A DNA stretch of 10,954 nucleotides, taken from assembly GCA_029857975.1 (NCBI GenBank), contig JAOUFX010000038.1, positions 1 to 10,954 of the forward strand, read 5' to 3'. This document shows, piece after piece, positions 1 to 6,452 of this stretch; the first letter of the stretch is position 1, and each line of letters begins with the position of its first letter. Source of the stretch: Deltaproteobacteria bacterium. Lineage in GTDB: Bacteria; Desulfobacterota; SM23-61. The translations under genes and the position numbers were made by a program. The notes under the pieces were generated by a model. That model had not been told where the DNA came from. It ran no database searches and saw only the letters and a program-made list of their open reading frames with translations.

Positions 1-25
1 AGGAAAGCAAATTCGGTGAAGATTA

Positions 26-67
26 AAAGCCGCCGGTTCTTATGTGAATCGACGGCTTTCTTGTTTT
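26..67 (+). terminator. Intrinsic terminator or attenuator hairpin ahead of thi4
   Basis: Bases 26-39 pair with 46-59 to form a 14-position stem with one C/A mismatch (33/52) and one G-U pair, closed by a 6-nt loop. A T-rich tail (60-68) follows. The structure ends about 27 bases before the thi4 start codon. It could end an upstream gene outside the window. It could also be the expression platform of a leader riboswitch such as a TPP switch, which often controls thiamine genes. Only 25 bases upstream are visible, so the choice cannot be made here. Confidence 0.7.
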
Positions 68-94
68 TGGTCAAAAAAGGGTGGGAGGTGGGAA

Positions 95-880
95 ATGGAA
101 CTGAATGAAATCATTGTTTCGCGGGCCATCATCGAGCGGTTTGCCAGGAAGTTCTCGCAGGGTTTGGAGCTGGATGTGGCCATCGTCGGAGCTGGTCCTT
201 CGGGGCTGGTGGCCTCCTATTATTTGTCCAGGGCGAAGGCCAAAGTGGCTCTATTTGAACGCAAGATGAGTGTAGGCGGAGGGATGTGGGGAGGCGGCAT
301 GCTCTTCAATGAAATCGTCTTTCAAGAAGAGGCCAAACGCATCCTGGATGAATTTGGGATTTCTTCGGAAAAATTCCAGGACGGTTATTATACGGCCGAT
401 GCTGTGGAGACGGTTTCCACCCTGTGCTCCGCAGCCTGCCGGGCAGGAGTAAAGATCTTCAATGGAGTGAGTGTTGAAGATTTGATGGTACGAGAAGAGA
501 AGGTCACAGGGATTGTGATAAATTGGACAGCCGTAGAGATGGCTAGCCTTCATGTCGACCCACTGGCTATTCGAGCAAAATTCGTTGTCGATGCTACCGG
601 GCATCCAGCGGAGGTCGTCCAAGTGTTTCAAAGAAAGAACAGGGTAACTTTAAAGACTCCTTTAGGAACCTTTCAGGGCGAACGCTCACTTTGGGCTGAA
701 GCTGCCGAACGTTCGACGGTGGAGAACACAGGGGAAATCTATCCTGGCCTTTACGTTGCCGGCATGGCGGTGAATGCTACAATGGGTGGGTATCGCATGG
801 GTCCAATCTTCGGCGGAATGCTCCTTTCCGGGGAGAAGGTCGCCAGAATCTTGCTGGATAGGCTGGGCTATGGAAAATAG
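95..880 (+). CDS. thi4: Thi4-family thiazole synthase, sulfide-dependent type
   Basis: Makes the adenylated thiazole moiety of thiamine from NAD and glycine in the cytoplasm. The start chosen is ATG 95, because GGGAGG lies 6-12 bases upstream; an ATG at 44 would fall inside the hairpin ahead of the gene. The protein is 261 residues, the usual size for prokaryotic Thi4. An N-terminal Rossmann dinucleotide-binding motif GAGPSG is at residues 32-37, followed by the glycine-rich GGGMWGGGM at 61-69. The C-terminal block YVAGM...[11 protein letters not shown] is at 220-241. In the active-site loop SLHVDP (151-156), His153 stands where yeast Thi4 has the sulfur-donating cysteine. From the known archaeal homologues this marks the non-suicidal enzyme that uses free sulfide, which suits an anaerobic, sulfidic lifestyle (inference). 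It is followed 45 bp later by a zinc-ribbon gene on the same strand. The family call is secure; the biochemical subtype is inferred from the one residue. Confidence 0.95.
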   Translation: MELNEIIVSRAIIERFARKFSQGLELDVAIVGAGPSGLVASYYLSRAKAKVALFERKMSVGGGMWGGGMLFNEIVFQEEAKRILDEFGISSEKFQDGYYTADAVETVSTLCSAACRAGVKIFNGVSVEDLMVREEKVTGIVINWTAVEMASLHVDPLAIRAKFVVDATGHPAEVVQVFQRKNRVTLKTPLGTFQGERSLWAEAAERSTVENTGEIYPGLYVAGMAVNATMGGYRMGPIFGGMLLSGEKVARILLDRLGYGK

Positions 881-925
881 GATTAGGTTTTTATGCCTAT
901 TTCTTCAGGAATCATAGGAGTCATT

Positions 926-1126
926 ATGAACTGTTTACGCTGCCCGAGATGTAAGGGGATCATGAGGGCCGTGGATGTTTATTCCGAAAAGGAAAAATGT
1001 ATTTCCTGGACATGTTACAGGTGTGGTGAAATGATCGATCGGGAAATTTTAGAAAACCGCGCCAACTACAAGCGGAGAGAGAACCTTATAATGGAGGCAC
1101 TAAATGCAAAAGCCTCCGTCGACTAA
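926..1126 (+). CDS. Small zinc-ribbon protein, function unknown
   Basis: A 66-residue protein with paired cysteine knuckles CPRC (C6, C9) and CYRC (C30, C33), plus extra cysteines at positions 3 and 25, as expected for a single zinc ribbon. The C-terminal half is charged and probably helical. The start chosen is ATG 926 because AGGAG (916-920) lies 5 bases upstream; starting at 893 adds 11 residues without a comparably placed site. It lies 45 bp after thi4 on the same strand and may be cotranscribed with it. I recall short proteins of this layout from deltaproteobacterial genomes but know no assigned function. Nucleic-acid or protein binding is only a guess. Confidence 0.8.
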   Translation: MNCLRCPRCKGIMRAVDVYSEKEKCISWTCYRCGEMIDREILENRANYKRRENLIMEALNAKASVD

Positions 1127-1595
1127 CCTAAAGAGCGCCATTCCGAGACTGCAGCAGCATGATAGCCCAGCCCGAGTAATGGTATCTTCTTCTAAAGCTG
1201 AGTGCTTCCAATTCGGTCTGGTCAGGCCGTTCTCTTTAAGGGTAGCTCTTTACGCTTTCTTCGCCCTAAAGCCGCCTTGGATCTTGCCGCCGAACCCTCC
1301 AGATGTGTTGCCCTACTCCAGAAGCCAATAATTTTATAATGCATTATGAAATGTTCAAAAATATCTCGATCTTGCCCTCCAAAAGTCATATAATCCCATC
1401 CGAACCTACGAGTCTGTATTCCCGTCTTTATCCATCAACCCTTAATCGTTACCCGAATGAGGTAGCCGGGAGGTTGTATGGTTTGGAAGTTTGAATAGAC
1501 CCCATTTCTGACGAATTGGTCAATTAATGGTGGATTAATGTTTCGATTTTCAAAATAAAAAAATATACCTTTCCCCCAGGGGGGAGCCATAGAAT
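1127..1595. other. 469-bp stretch without a convincing gene
   Basis: Open frames here are short, lack ribosome binding sites and have proline/serine-rich products untypical of coding sequence. The left part (1127-1320) is richer in GC than the right part. It holds three CTAAAG-GC-like words (near 1128, 1193 and 1265) and a complementary pair TAAAGAGC / GCTCTTTA about 110 bases apart. It could be a degraded repeat or a structured transcript. A 12-bp palindrome ATAATGCATTAT lies at 1336-1347. No RNA family was recognised. Confidence 0.4.
1571..1586 (-). terminator. Possible weak terminator after the 1596-1898 remnant
   Basis: On the minus strand, CCCC and GGGG (with flanking A-T and a G-T pair) form a short hairpin with a 4-nt loop. 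It is followed about 10 bases later by a run of seven T (near 1561-1555). It starts about 10 bases after the stop at 1596. The gap between stem and T-run makes it a weak candidate. Confidence 0.3.
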
Positions 1596-1898
1596 TCACT
1601 TCACCATCCCCAATACCAGCCCCCGTCCTTTCTGCAGCCGGTAACTCGCCTCAGCGGATAATCCTTCAAACTGGGCCGCCCTTGTATACGCATTGGCCAA
1701 ATGAAACATTGTATTTCCCATTTCCTCCTCCCACCCCCATTAGACCGCCTCTCTTTCTTTCTCCCCAATCTGAAACTTCCGGTTGAAGCTTTCAATGGTC
1801 ATGAGATGGTTCTCAACGGGGGTTTGCATGGAGAAGACCCGGCCCATATTTTCACTACAAAACGACAAGAAGAAGTCCCCAGTAAAGAGACCCTTTCC
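1596..1898 (-). pseudogene. Gene remnant interrupted by an in-frame TAA
   Basis: One reading frame runs from about 1898 to the TGA at 1598-1596 and is broken only by a TAA at 1742-1740. The upstream part contains ENMGRVFSMQTP and FNRKFQIGEKEREAV. After the TAA it continues WGWEEEMGNTMFHLANAY and EASYRLQKGRGLVLGMVK. Both halves have natural composition and read as one protein, and a single G-to-T change of GAA to TAA would explain the break. The second half could alternatively be translated alone from ATG 1721 (41 residues), because GGGAGGAGG lies just upstream, although this purine run may simply be codons. The beginning of the gene is unclear: an ATG at 1915 opens in another frame, so a further frameshift near 1860-1880 is possible. 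I do not recognise the family. Confidence 0.5.
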
Positions 1899-1907
1899 TC
1901 ATTCGTC

Positions 1908-2407
1908 TCAAACATACATCCACCCAAAATCCGGCGAATACAACCGCTTCCCTTCCCGGATCGGATTGGCCAGTTCCTCAAACGACGTGCACCATTTGCT
2001 CAGACGCTCCCAGGATTTCAGAAACGCAAGAATGGTGTTGTGAGGTATCCAGAAGTTCGCATAATTCTCGCTGTACTTCCCATTGGCCATCTCCTTCGTT
2101 TTTCCTGATAACTCGAACAACCGCGTGATCGCTTCCTGGATCATGTCGTCATAAATCGACTGAGCTAAAGGGTTCCATTTGAAATTCTTTCCAAAGACCT
2201 TCTTGACCAGCGGATAAACAACTGCGGAATTGAAATTTTCCCTGTCGATGACGATCTGTTTTTTCATGTAGTTCTTGACGAAGAACCCTTTCACTCTTGC
2301 TTTGTAAGCTTGGTCGGAAGAAAGACCGTAAGTTTTTTAATCTCTTCGGTGGACATTCCCGGTTGAAGATACACTTTTTCCCTTCGGATTTCTGGGACTG
2401 GGTCCAT
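1908..2407 (-). pseudogene. Helix-turn-helix protein split by a frameshift at an A6 run
   Basis: ATG 2407 has an excellent AGGAGG site 4 bases upstream and opens a 38-codon frame ending at TGA 2293-2291. The second frame runs from about 2340 to the stop at 1908, and the two change over at the A6 run 2338-2333. Adding one A joins STEEIKK to TYGLSSDQAYKARVKGFF, which reads as a natural helix-turn-helix (about residues 18-43). This gives a 166-residue protein. The central part (YDDMIQEAITRLFELSGK) loosely resembles sigma-factor region 2, but that is only an impression. As the sequence stands, the second part could be translated from a GTG at 2294 that overlaps the first stop (GTGA). The options are a broken gene, a recoded gene using the A-run, or two coupled ORFs. 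The continuity of sequence across the run favours one original gene. Confidence 0.6.
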
Positions 2408-2750
2408 GCGTCCTCCTGTTCTGGTTAAATTGAGTTAGGAAAGGTGGGTGAGAAATTCGGTTACCAAGGCGTGCTGCGGGAGAGGAAAAACCGTCCAAAA
2501 CGTCAGATACCCAGATTCAAACCTAAGTCTCTGGCATTTCGGATAGTTATATATATGAAGAGGCTTGGTTATCTTGAAAAAGTGGGGTTAAATCGGCGGG
2601 AAAAATGTCAATGGTCAGTAAAAACGGGAGGATTTTCCAGAAAAATATCAATAAAGGAAGGGTAAATGAGGGGTTTTAAACTTTTTAAAATTTCTGCGGA
2701 AAGGGACAAAGAACACGTGAAATCCTAAAAGTTAATCGTAATCTAGAGCA
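2408..2750. other. Intergenic stretch, no convincing gene
   Basis: A 73-codon plus-strand frame (GTG 2444 to 2665) encodes a very basic product without recognisable features. A 20-codon frame follows immediately (ATG 2666-2728, AAGGAAGGG upstream). Neither is supported enough to call a gene. The stretch probably carries the promoter of the minus-strand gene at 2407, but I found no well-spaced -35/-10 pair. The right part (2660-2750) is AT-rich. Confidence 0.4.
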
Positions 2751-2987
2751 TTACCGGCTTTCGACCTGGAGGCATAAACGATCAATCCAATCATCGACCC
2801 TTCGTCGCCCAGGTTCTAGATAACAACCCCCTCCTTCTCTTATTGGATCAAGTTTAATATTAACCCATCTCTTCTCTGAGGCCCGATAAAAATGATGGAT
2901 TTCATCCAATTTAATCAGAGAATCAAGAAGATCTCCGGAAACATAATCAAATTTACCTGTCTTGTAGATCACCCGAATATGTGGCAT
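2751..2987 (-). CDS. Small basic protein, conserved-hypothetical style
   Basis: A 78-residue protein starting at ATG 2987 with a strong GGGAGGG site 3 bases upstream. The N-terminal part HIRVIYKTGKFDYV is followed by a predicted helix (LLDSLIKLDEI), then FYRASEKRWVNI and DPIREGGG. From memory, this layout matches short deltaproteobacterial proteins that have a FYRSSEKRWV segment and usually end in a GPERR-like tail. Here the tail reads EPGRRR and runs on for about 18 residues, which may be a lineage extension or a late frameshift. It follows the frameshifted ORF at 3006-3305 by 18 bases, so the two were probably an operon. Function unknown. Confidence 0.75.
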   Translation of the reverse strand: MPHIRVIYKTGKFDYVSGDLLDSLIKLDEIHHFYRASEKRWVNIKLDPIREGGGCYLEPGRRRVDDWIDRLCLQVESR

Positions 2988-3005
2988 GGTCCCTCCCTAA
3001 CAATT

Positions 3006-3305
3006 TCATTCACGCCATAATAATCGTGTCTCTTTAAATAGCAAATTTGATGCCAGGATTTTTATCACTTCCAACTCAATGTTTTTATGTCTTTTTCTAA
3101 TTTCATCCTTATTTTTTTCCTCTTAAAAATGGAATTATTTCCTCCTTTTTTCCTCATATTCTCCCACTTCGCTATAGAGAATCCGGGCGTGGAAATTCCC
3201 TTTCCAAAAAGAAGATGGGATCTTTGTAGCCCCTTCTTTCAAAATCATAAATAATAGAGCAGGGTCAATTTCCTCCCCGCCTCTTTTTATGCACATTTCG
3301 AACAT
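3006..3305 (-). pseudogene. Small gene with two compensating A-run frameshifts
   Basis: The frame from ATG 3305 (an alternative ATG is 3296) encodes 56 residues, including DPALLFMILKEGATKIPSSF and WKGNFHARILYSEVGEYEEK, and stops at 3135. The same frame resumes after 3123 with DEIRKRHKNIELEVIKILAS and LLFKETRLLWRE, ending at TGA 3008-3006. The bridge between them, GGNNSIFKRKK, lies in a second frame. It is reached by dropping one A from the A6 run (3151-3146) and left by adding one A at the A7 run (3118-3112). The composite is a natural-looking protein of about 100 residues ending 18 bases before the next gene. As written, the DNA gives a 56-residue ORF overlapping a 30-codon ORF (ATG 3157). 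Decay, sequencing slips and A-run slippage are all possible. Family not recognised. Confidence 0.45.
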
Positions 3306-3554
3306 AATCCTTTGCTTCTGAGAATACCCTAGAGTAAAAAGTAGGTGTTATCGTTAAATTCGGAAGGAAGGCGAATTTTTCCCGGAAACACACAGAGTTC
3401 TTCCTGAACTCTTCAGTTGATAAATTTTGCGGATCGGCGTAGATTTCAATCGATATTCAATGATGTTTGGATATATTTTTCATTCCAGAAATTTCGACGA
3501 AATGCGGAGATTGGCACGCTTCCGCAACATTGGGAATCTCTTAAACTGCCACTA
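3306..3554. other. Intergenic region between the large TPR gene and the small-gene group
   Basis: Open frames on the plus strand here are the reverse of nothing recognisable and lack ribosome binding sites. The region should hold the 3' end of the large minus-strand gene and the promoter of the small genes at 3305. A short inverted repeat at 3394-3412 is listed separately. Confidence 0.4.
3394..3412 (-). terminator. Weak hairpin downstream of the TolB/TPR gene
   Basis: AGAGTTC and GAACTCT form a perfect 7-bp stem with a 5-nt loop about 140 bases past the stop of the large minus-strand gene. On the minus strand it is followed by GTGTGTTT, which is only partly T-rich. It may end that transcript, but the signal is poor. 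Confidence 0.25.
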
Positions 3555-5903
3555 TCACCTTGCCACAGAAAAAGTCGCAAATCCAAAGTCGCTGCAGAAA
3601 AAATATTCATCTTTTCTCTCATACGTGCCTCCGGGGTACCGGAAGACAGTCGCGCAATAATCAGCTCCCCACCAGCTCTTTTTATACTGCTGGCAGATCG
3701 TATCGCCTTCAATCCGGCTCTTACCAGTATCCAAAGAATCTGGCTTTGATCCGCGCCAAGTAAAATCTCCATTCTTTTGGGTATTCCTCCAAAATTGCCG
3801 GGGATAAAAAATGTATCCGGTGATCGTCGAACCGAAAAGCAAGCTCCTGATCTCTTCCCCGGTCAACTGATTTTCTTTGAACGCAGGGAAATACCCGCCA
3901 GGTATTGTTGCTGGTGGAACCCCGGCCTTAAAAAGACCCTGGGCAAACCGCTCGGCGACTGCCCGTTCCTTGAACGGTATACTATTCATAAAATACCGCA
4001 GATTGACGACACCCGGACTGTCATACTTTTCCTTTTTCCAGGCTTCAATTAAGTCCCGGGCTTCCTGATCGCGGCCAATGAGGGCGTAAAAAGATGCCAG
4101 CCAGGCCCTCCACGACGGGGCATTTTCCGGGTTGAGCCTCATGGCCTTTTCGACCAAAGCCACCGCCTCTTTCAAATCCCCCATACAAAAATGGGCGACG
4201 CCAAGAAAAACCAAATACCGGGCAGGATTGTGGGGATCGAGCCGCATTCCTCTCTTTAAGAATTCAACGCCATCCCTCGGATTTCCCGCCAAGGTCAAGA
4301 CGTACCCCATATTTAAATGACAAGCCGGATCATTGGGATCAAGGGCCAAGCCCTTTTCCAGTTCCAAAATGGCCTCCTGATGCTGACGCCTCCAGAGATA
4401 CATCCGGGATTTGACGGCGTGACTAATTGGATCCTTCCCTGCCTTTTGCAGGTATTGAATCGATCGCGCCCGAGCTTCATGCCAGGAGACACCCAGGCCC
4501 TTAAACAATGCCGGCATCATCGACGCCTCATAGTAAATCGCAGACAGGGCAGCACAAGGTCGTTTGTAATTCGGATCCAATTCGATGGCTTTGTCAAGGG
4601 AGGCGACGGCTTTGATGAAATCATCGGGGGTAACGCGAAGATAATGCAAATATCCCCTCAAAAAGGCATCATATGCAGCAACATGCTCAGTTCCATTTTC
4701 AGCTGCCCATTCCTTTTCACTCCCAGCCAACCTCACTGACACGGCGGAGACAATCTTTTCGGTTATTTGATCCTGCAAGGCAAAAACATCTCTCATAATG
4801 CCATCATATTTCTCTGCCCAAAGGTGATGGCCCTTGATGGCGTCGATAAGCTGCGCGTTGATCCTCACCTTTTCGCCCGCCCGGCGAACACTTCCCTCCA
4901 CCACATAACGCACCCCCAACTCCTCCGCGACCTGACCAACCCGGATGGGTTTCCCTTTATAGGTAAAGGCAGAATTGCAAGAGACCACGAAAAGATTCGG
5001 GCTCTTGGAGAGGGAGGTAGTGATCTCCTCAGTCAAACCATCGCTGAGGAAATCTTGCCCTGGGTCTTCGCTCATGTTCAAAAATGGAAGGACCACTATA
5101 GATGGCTTATCCGGCAGAGGATGCTTCATCCGTTGAATAGAAGCAACGTTGATCCGGGAAGGGCTTAAATAGACTTTCCAAATTGCAGTAACCCCAGCCA
5201 AGATTCCTATCGTCGCGATTAGCCCAACCCAACGATATTTAATCCAGGCAGATTTTCCTTTTTGGGGGGTATAAAATAGAGCCGGGGTTGCTTCGGGAAT
5301 TGCCTGTTCTTCCTCAGGCTCTGCTTTTTCTTTCCCCTCCTTTTGCAGGCTCGAAATAAAGCGATTCCACGCGTCACCATTAAGGGAATCCCCGAAAATA
5401 ATTGCAGTATCCTCCAGGTTGACCCCCATTTTATCTATGGCGAACTTCAGCCTGACATTCTCATCGCTTCCCATATACTCGAAAAGATTCGCCCACCCAT
5501 CCTTTTCTGCGTCGCTAAATGAATAGATTTTACCAATGGCCCCATCCCCTTCTTCCTTTTTCTTCCCCAGCACCTTGAAGAGGGGAGCTTCCTCCAAGTT
5601 CGGAAGGGCATTCTTCCATTTCCTGTAAATCCTTGGGAGAAGATTTTCCCTATCTGAAGACCCGGCGGCCCCCCCGACGGTTTCATTCAGCAAGGCGAGA
5701 AGATCGAAGTGTTTCTGGAGGGGAATAGATTTGATTTTCCCTAATTTTTTCATCTCGTTAACGACTAAGGCGATCAGGGAAAGGTAAAATCTTCGAGACG
5801 CAGAGTTGAAGTGAAGGGTTAATTGTATTCTGCCCTTGAGATGAAGGTGGAGCTTGAATTCATTCAGGTCAATCTGAATGGAAGGTTTCGGACTTTCAAT
5901 CAT
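3555..5903 (-). CDS. Membrane-anchored TolB-like/TPR-repeat protein
   Basis: A 782-residue protein. Residues 1-190 form a soluble N-terminal domain I do not recognise, then an acidic linker (191-205). A single membrane span at about 225-246 would place the rest outside the cytoplasmic membrane. Residues 266-395 are a TolB-like/FlgO-like domain with the hallmarks VVLPFLNMSEDP, FLSDGLTEEI, YVVEGSVRR and LWAEKYD; this is the module found behind adenylate/guanylate cyclase and winged-helix domains in many bacteria. Residues 405-620 hold TPR repeats (AIELDPNYKRP, ALDPNDPACHLNMGY, LDPHNPARY, LNPENAPSWRA). The C-terminal 100 residues (LTGEEIRSLLFG, then GKSRIEGDTICQQY) form a separate domain also seen at the ends of such proteins. 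No cyclase or classical DNA-binding head is present. Start ATG 5903 has no clear ribosome binding site. Probable role: a scaffold in envelope or environmental signalling (inference). Confidence 0.85.
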   Translation of the reverse strand: MIESPKPSIQIDLNEFKLHLHLKGRIQLTLHFNSASRRFYLSLIALVVNEMKKLGKIKSIPLQKHFDLLALLNETVGGAAGSSDRENLLPRIYRKWKNALPNLEEAPLFKVLGKKKEEGDGAIGKIYSFSDAEKDGWANLFEYMGSDENVRLKFAIDKMGVNLEDTAIIFGDSLNGDAWNRFISSLQKEGKEKAEPEEEQAIPEATPALFYTPQKGKSAWIKYRWVGLIATIGILAGVTAIWKVYLSPSRINVASIQRMKHPLPDKPSIVVLPFLNMSEDPGQDFLSDGLTEEITTSLSKSPNLFVVSCNSAFTYKGKPIRVGQVAEELGVRYVVEGSVRRAGEKVRINAQLIDAIKGHHLWAEKYDGIMRDVFALQDQITEKIVSAVSVRLAGSEKEWAAENGTEHVAAYDAFLRGYLHYLRVTPDDFIKAVASLDKAIELDPNYKRPCAALSAIYYEASMMPALFKGLGVSWHEARARSIQYLQKAGKDPISHAVKSRMYLWRRQHQEAILELEKGLALDPNDPACHLNMGYVLTLAGNPRDGVEFLKRGMRLDPHNPARYLVFLGVAHFCMGDLKEAVALVEKAMRLNPENAPSWRAWLASFYALIGRDQEARDLIEAWKKEKYDSPGVVNLRYFMNSIPFKERAVAERFAQGLFKAGVPPATIPGGYFPAFKENQLTGEEIRSLLFGSTITGYIFYPRQFWRNTQKNGDFTWRGSKPDSLDTGKSRIEGDTICQQYKKSWWGADYCATVFRYPGGTYERKDEYFFCSDFGFATFSVAR

Positions 5904-6285
5904 TTTTCAGCCACTGGAGCCAATTGCAAATTGGGATTTTAAGCGGGTTGGAATTAATCCTAAAAAAATATGACGGTCCGTACCGTCATATTTATATCAG
6001 AGAGGTAATAATTGCAATAGATTTTTATCAAGGCCGGGCACCCATTCTAACCGGGAAGACCTCCTGATGAGCGAAAAGAAATTCAAAAATACAATTTGTT
6101 GAATAAACCTAATGAATTATGGGCGCGTTCTTGGGGATTCTCCGAAAGGGCATTTTGAAATTTTGGGAAAGGGAACCGGTTTTATACAACTGTTTCAACA
6201 CTCTTGCAGAAACCCAAGAGTCCCAAAGGAATTGCCGGGAAGCCGTCAGGAGTTATTGATTTGCCTTTAAAAAGAGCGGGGATCA
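5904..6285. other. Divergent intergenic region
   Basis: Lies between the minus-strand TolB/TPR gene and the plus-strand exported-protein gene. It holds the inverted repeat listed at 5961-5993 and a possible minus-strand promoter with TTGCAA near 6012-6017. A 73-codon plus-strand frame (TTG 6204 to 6425) has no ribosome binding site and is probably not a gene. Nothing else stands out. Confidence 0.4.
5961..5993 (-). promoter_or_regulatory. Perfect 12-bp inverted repeat in the leader of the TolB/TPR gene
   Basis: AAATATGACGGT (5966-5977) and ACCGTCATATTT (5982-5993) are exact complements around a 4-base centre. On the minus strand the stem runs straight into seven T (5968-5962), the form of an intrinsic terminator. 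It lies 58 bases upstream of the start codon of the downstream gene, so it could attenuate it. Alternatively, its length and the CGGTCCG-like core suit an operator for a dimeric repressor of the TetR kind. A promoter (TTGCAA, 15-17 bases, TATAAA or TAAATA) may overlap its outer arm. Confidence 0.6.
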
Positions 6286-6450
6286 ATGCCCCCCATTATG
6301 GAGCGGATATGGAAAGGGGTATTCGGAAATTGCCGATTGCGAGGCTCCAAGGGAGTTTACATTTCCCTATGGGGCTTTTCTTCTCTGCTTTTCTTGAATT
6401 ATCCCTTCTTTACAAAAATCGCTAAATCTCCAAAACAAAGGAGGAAATGA
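6286..6450 (+). CDS. Possible short leader ORF coupled to the exported-protein gene
   Basis: A 54-codon frame starting at ATG 6286 (alternative ATG 6298). Its TGA (6448-6450) overlaps an ATG at 6447. The product has a basic start, a hydrophobic stretch (VYISLWGFSSLLFLNYPFF) and a basic tail ending KSPKQRRK. The ribosome binding site is weak (GAGCGGGG 5-12 bases upstream). The overlap with the next start is the main support. The final codons contain the AAAGGAGG site of the next gene, which may equally explain the end of the frame. Low confidence. Confidence 0.25.
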   Translation: MPPIMERIWKGVFGNCRLRGSKGVYISLWGFSSLLFLNYPFFTKIAKSPKQRRK

Positions 6451-6452
6451 CC

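Noticed and set aside
44..94. 17-residue extension of thi4 to ATG 44
   Set aside because: The ATG lies in the loop of the upstream hairpin and has no ribosome binding site; ATG 95 has GGGAGG and fits the family's length.
1336..1347. Palindrome ATAATGCATTAT as an operator
   Set aside because: AT-rich 12-mers of this kind arise readily by chance and no adjacent promoter or gene was found.
1303..1494. 63-codon plus-strand ORF in the 1.1-1.6 kb gap
   Set aside because: No ribosome binding site, and its Pro/Ser-rich composition with few charged residues is typical of non-coding frames.
2444..2665. 73-codon basic plus-strand ORF
   Set aside because: GTG start with a poor site and a very basic, low-information product; probably chance.
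6204..6425. 73-codon plus-strand ORF before the exported-protein gene
   Set aside because: It starts with TTG, has no ribosome binding site and shows no recognisable features.
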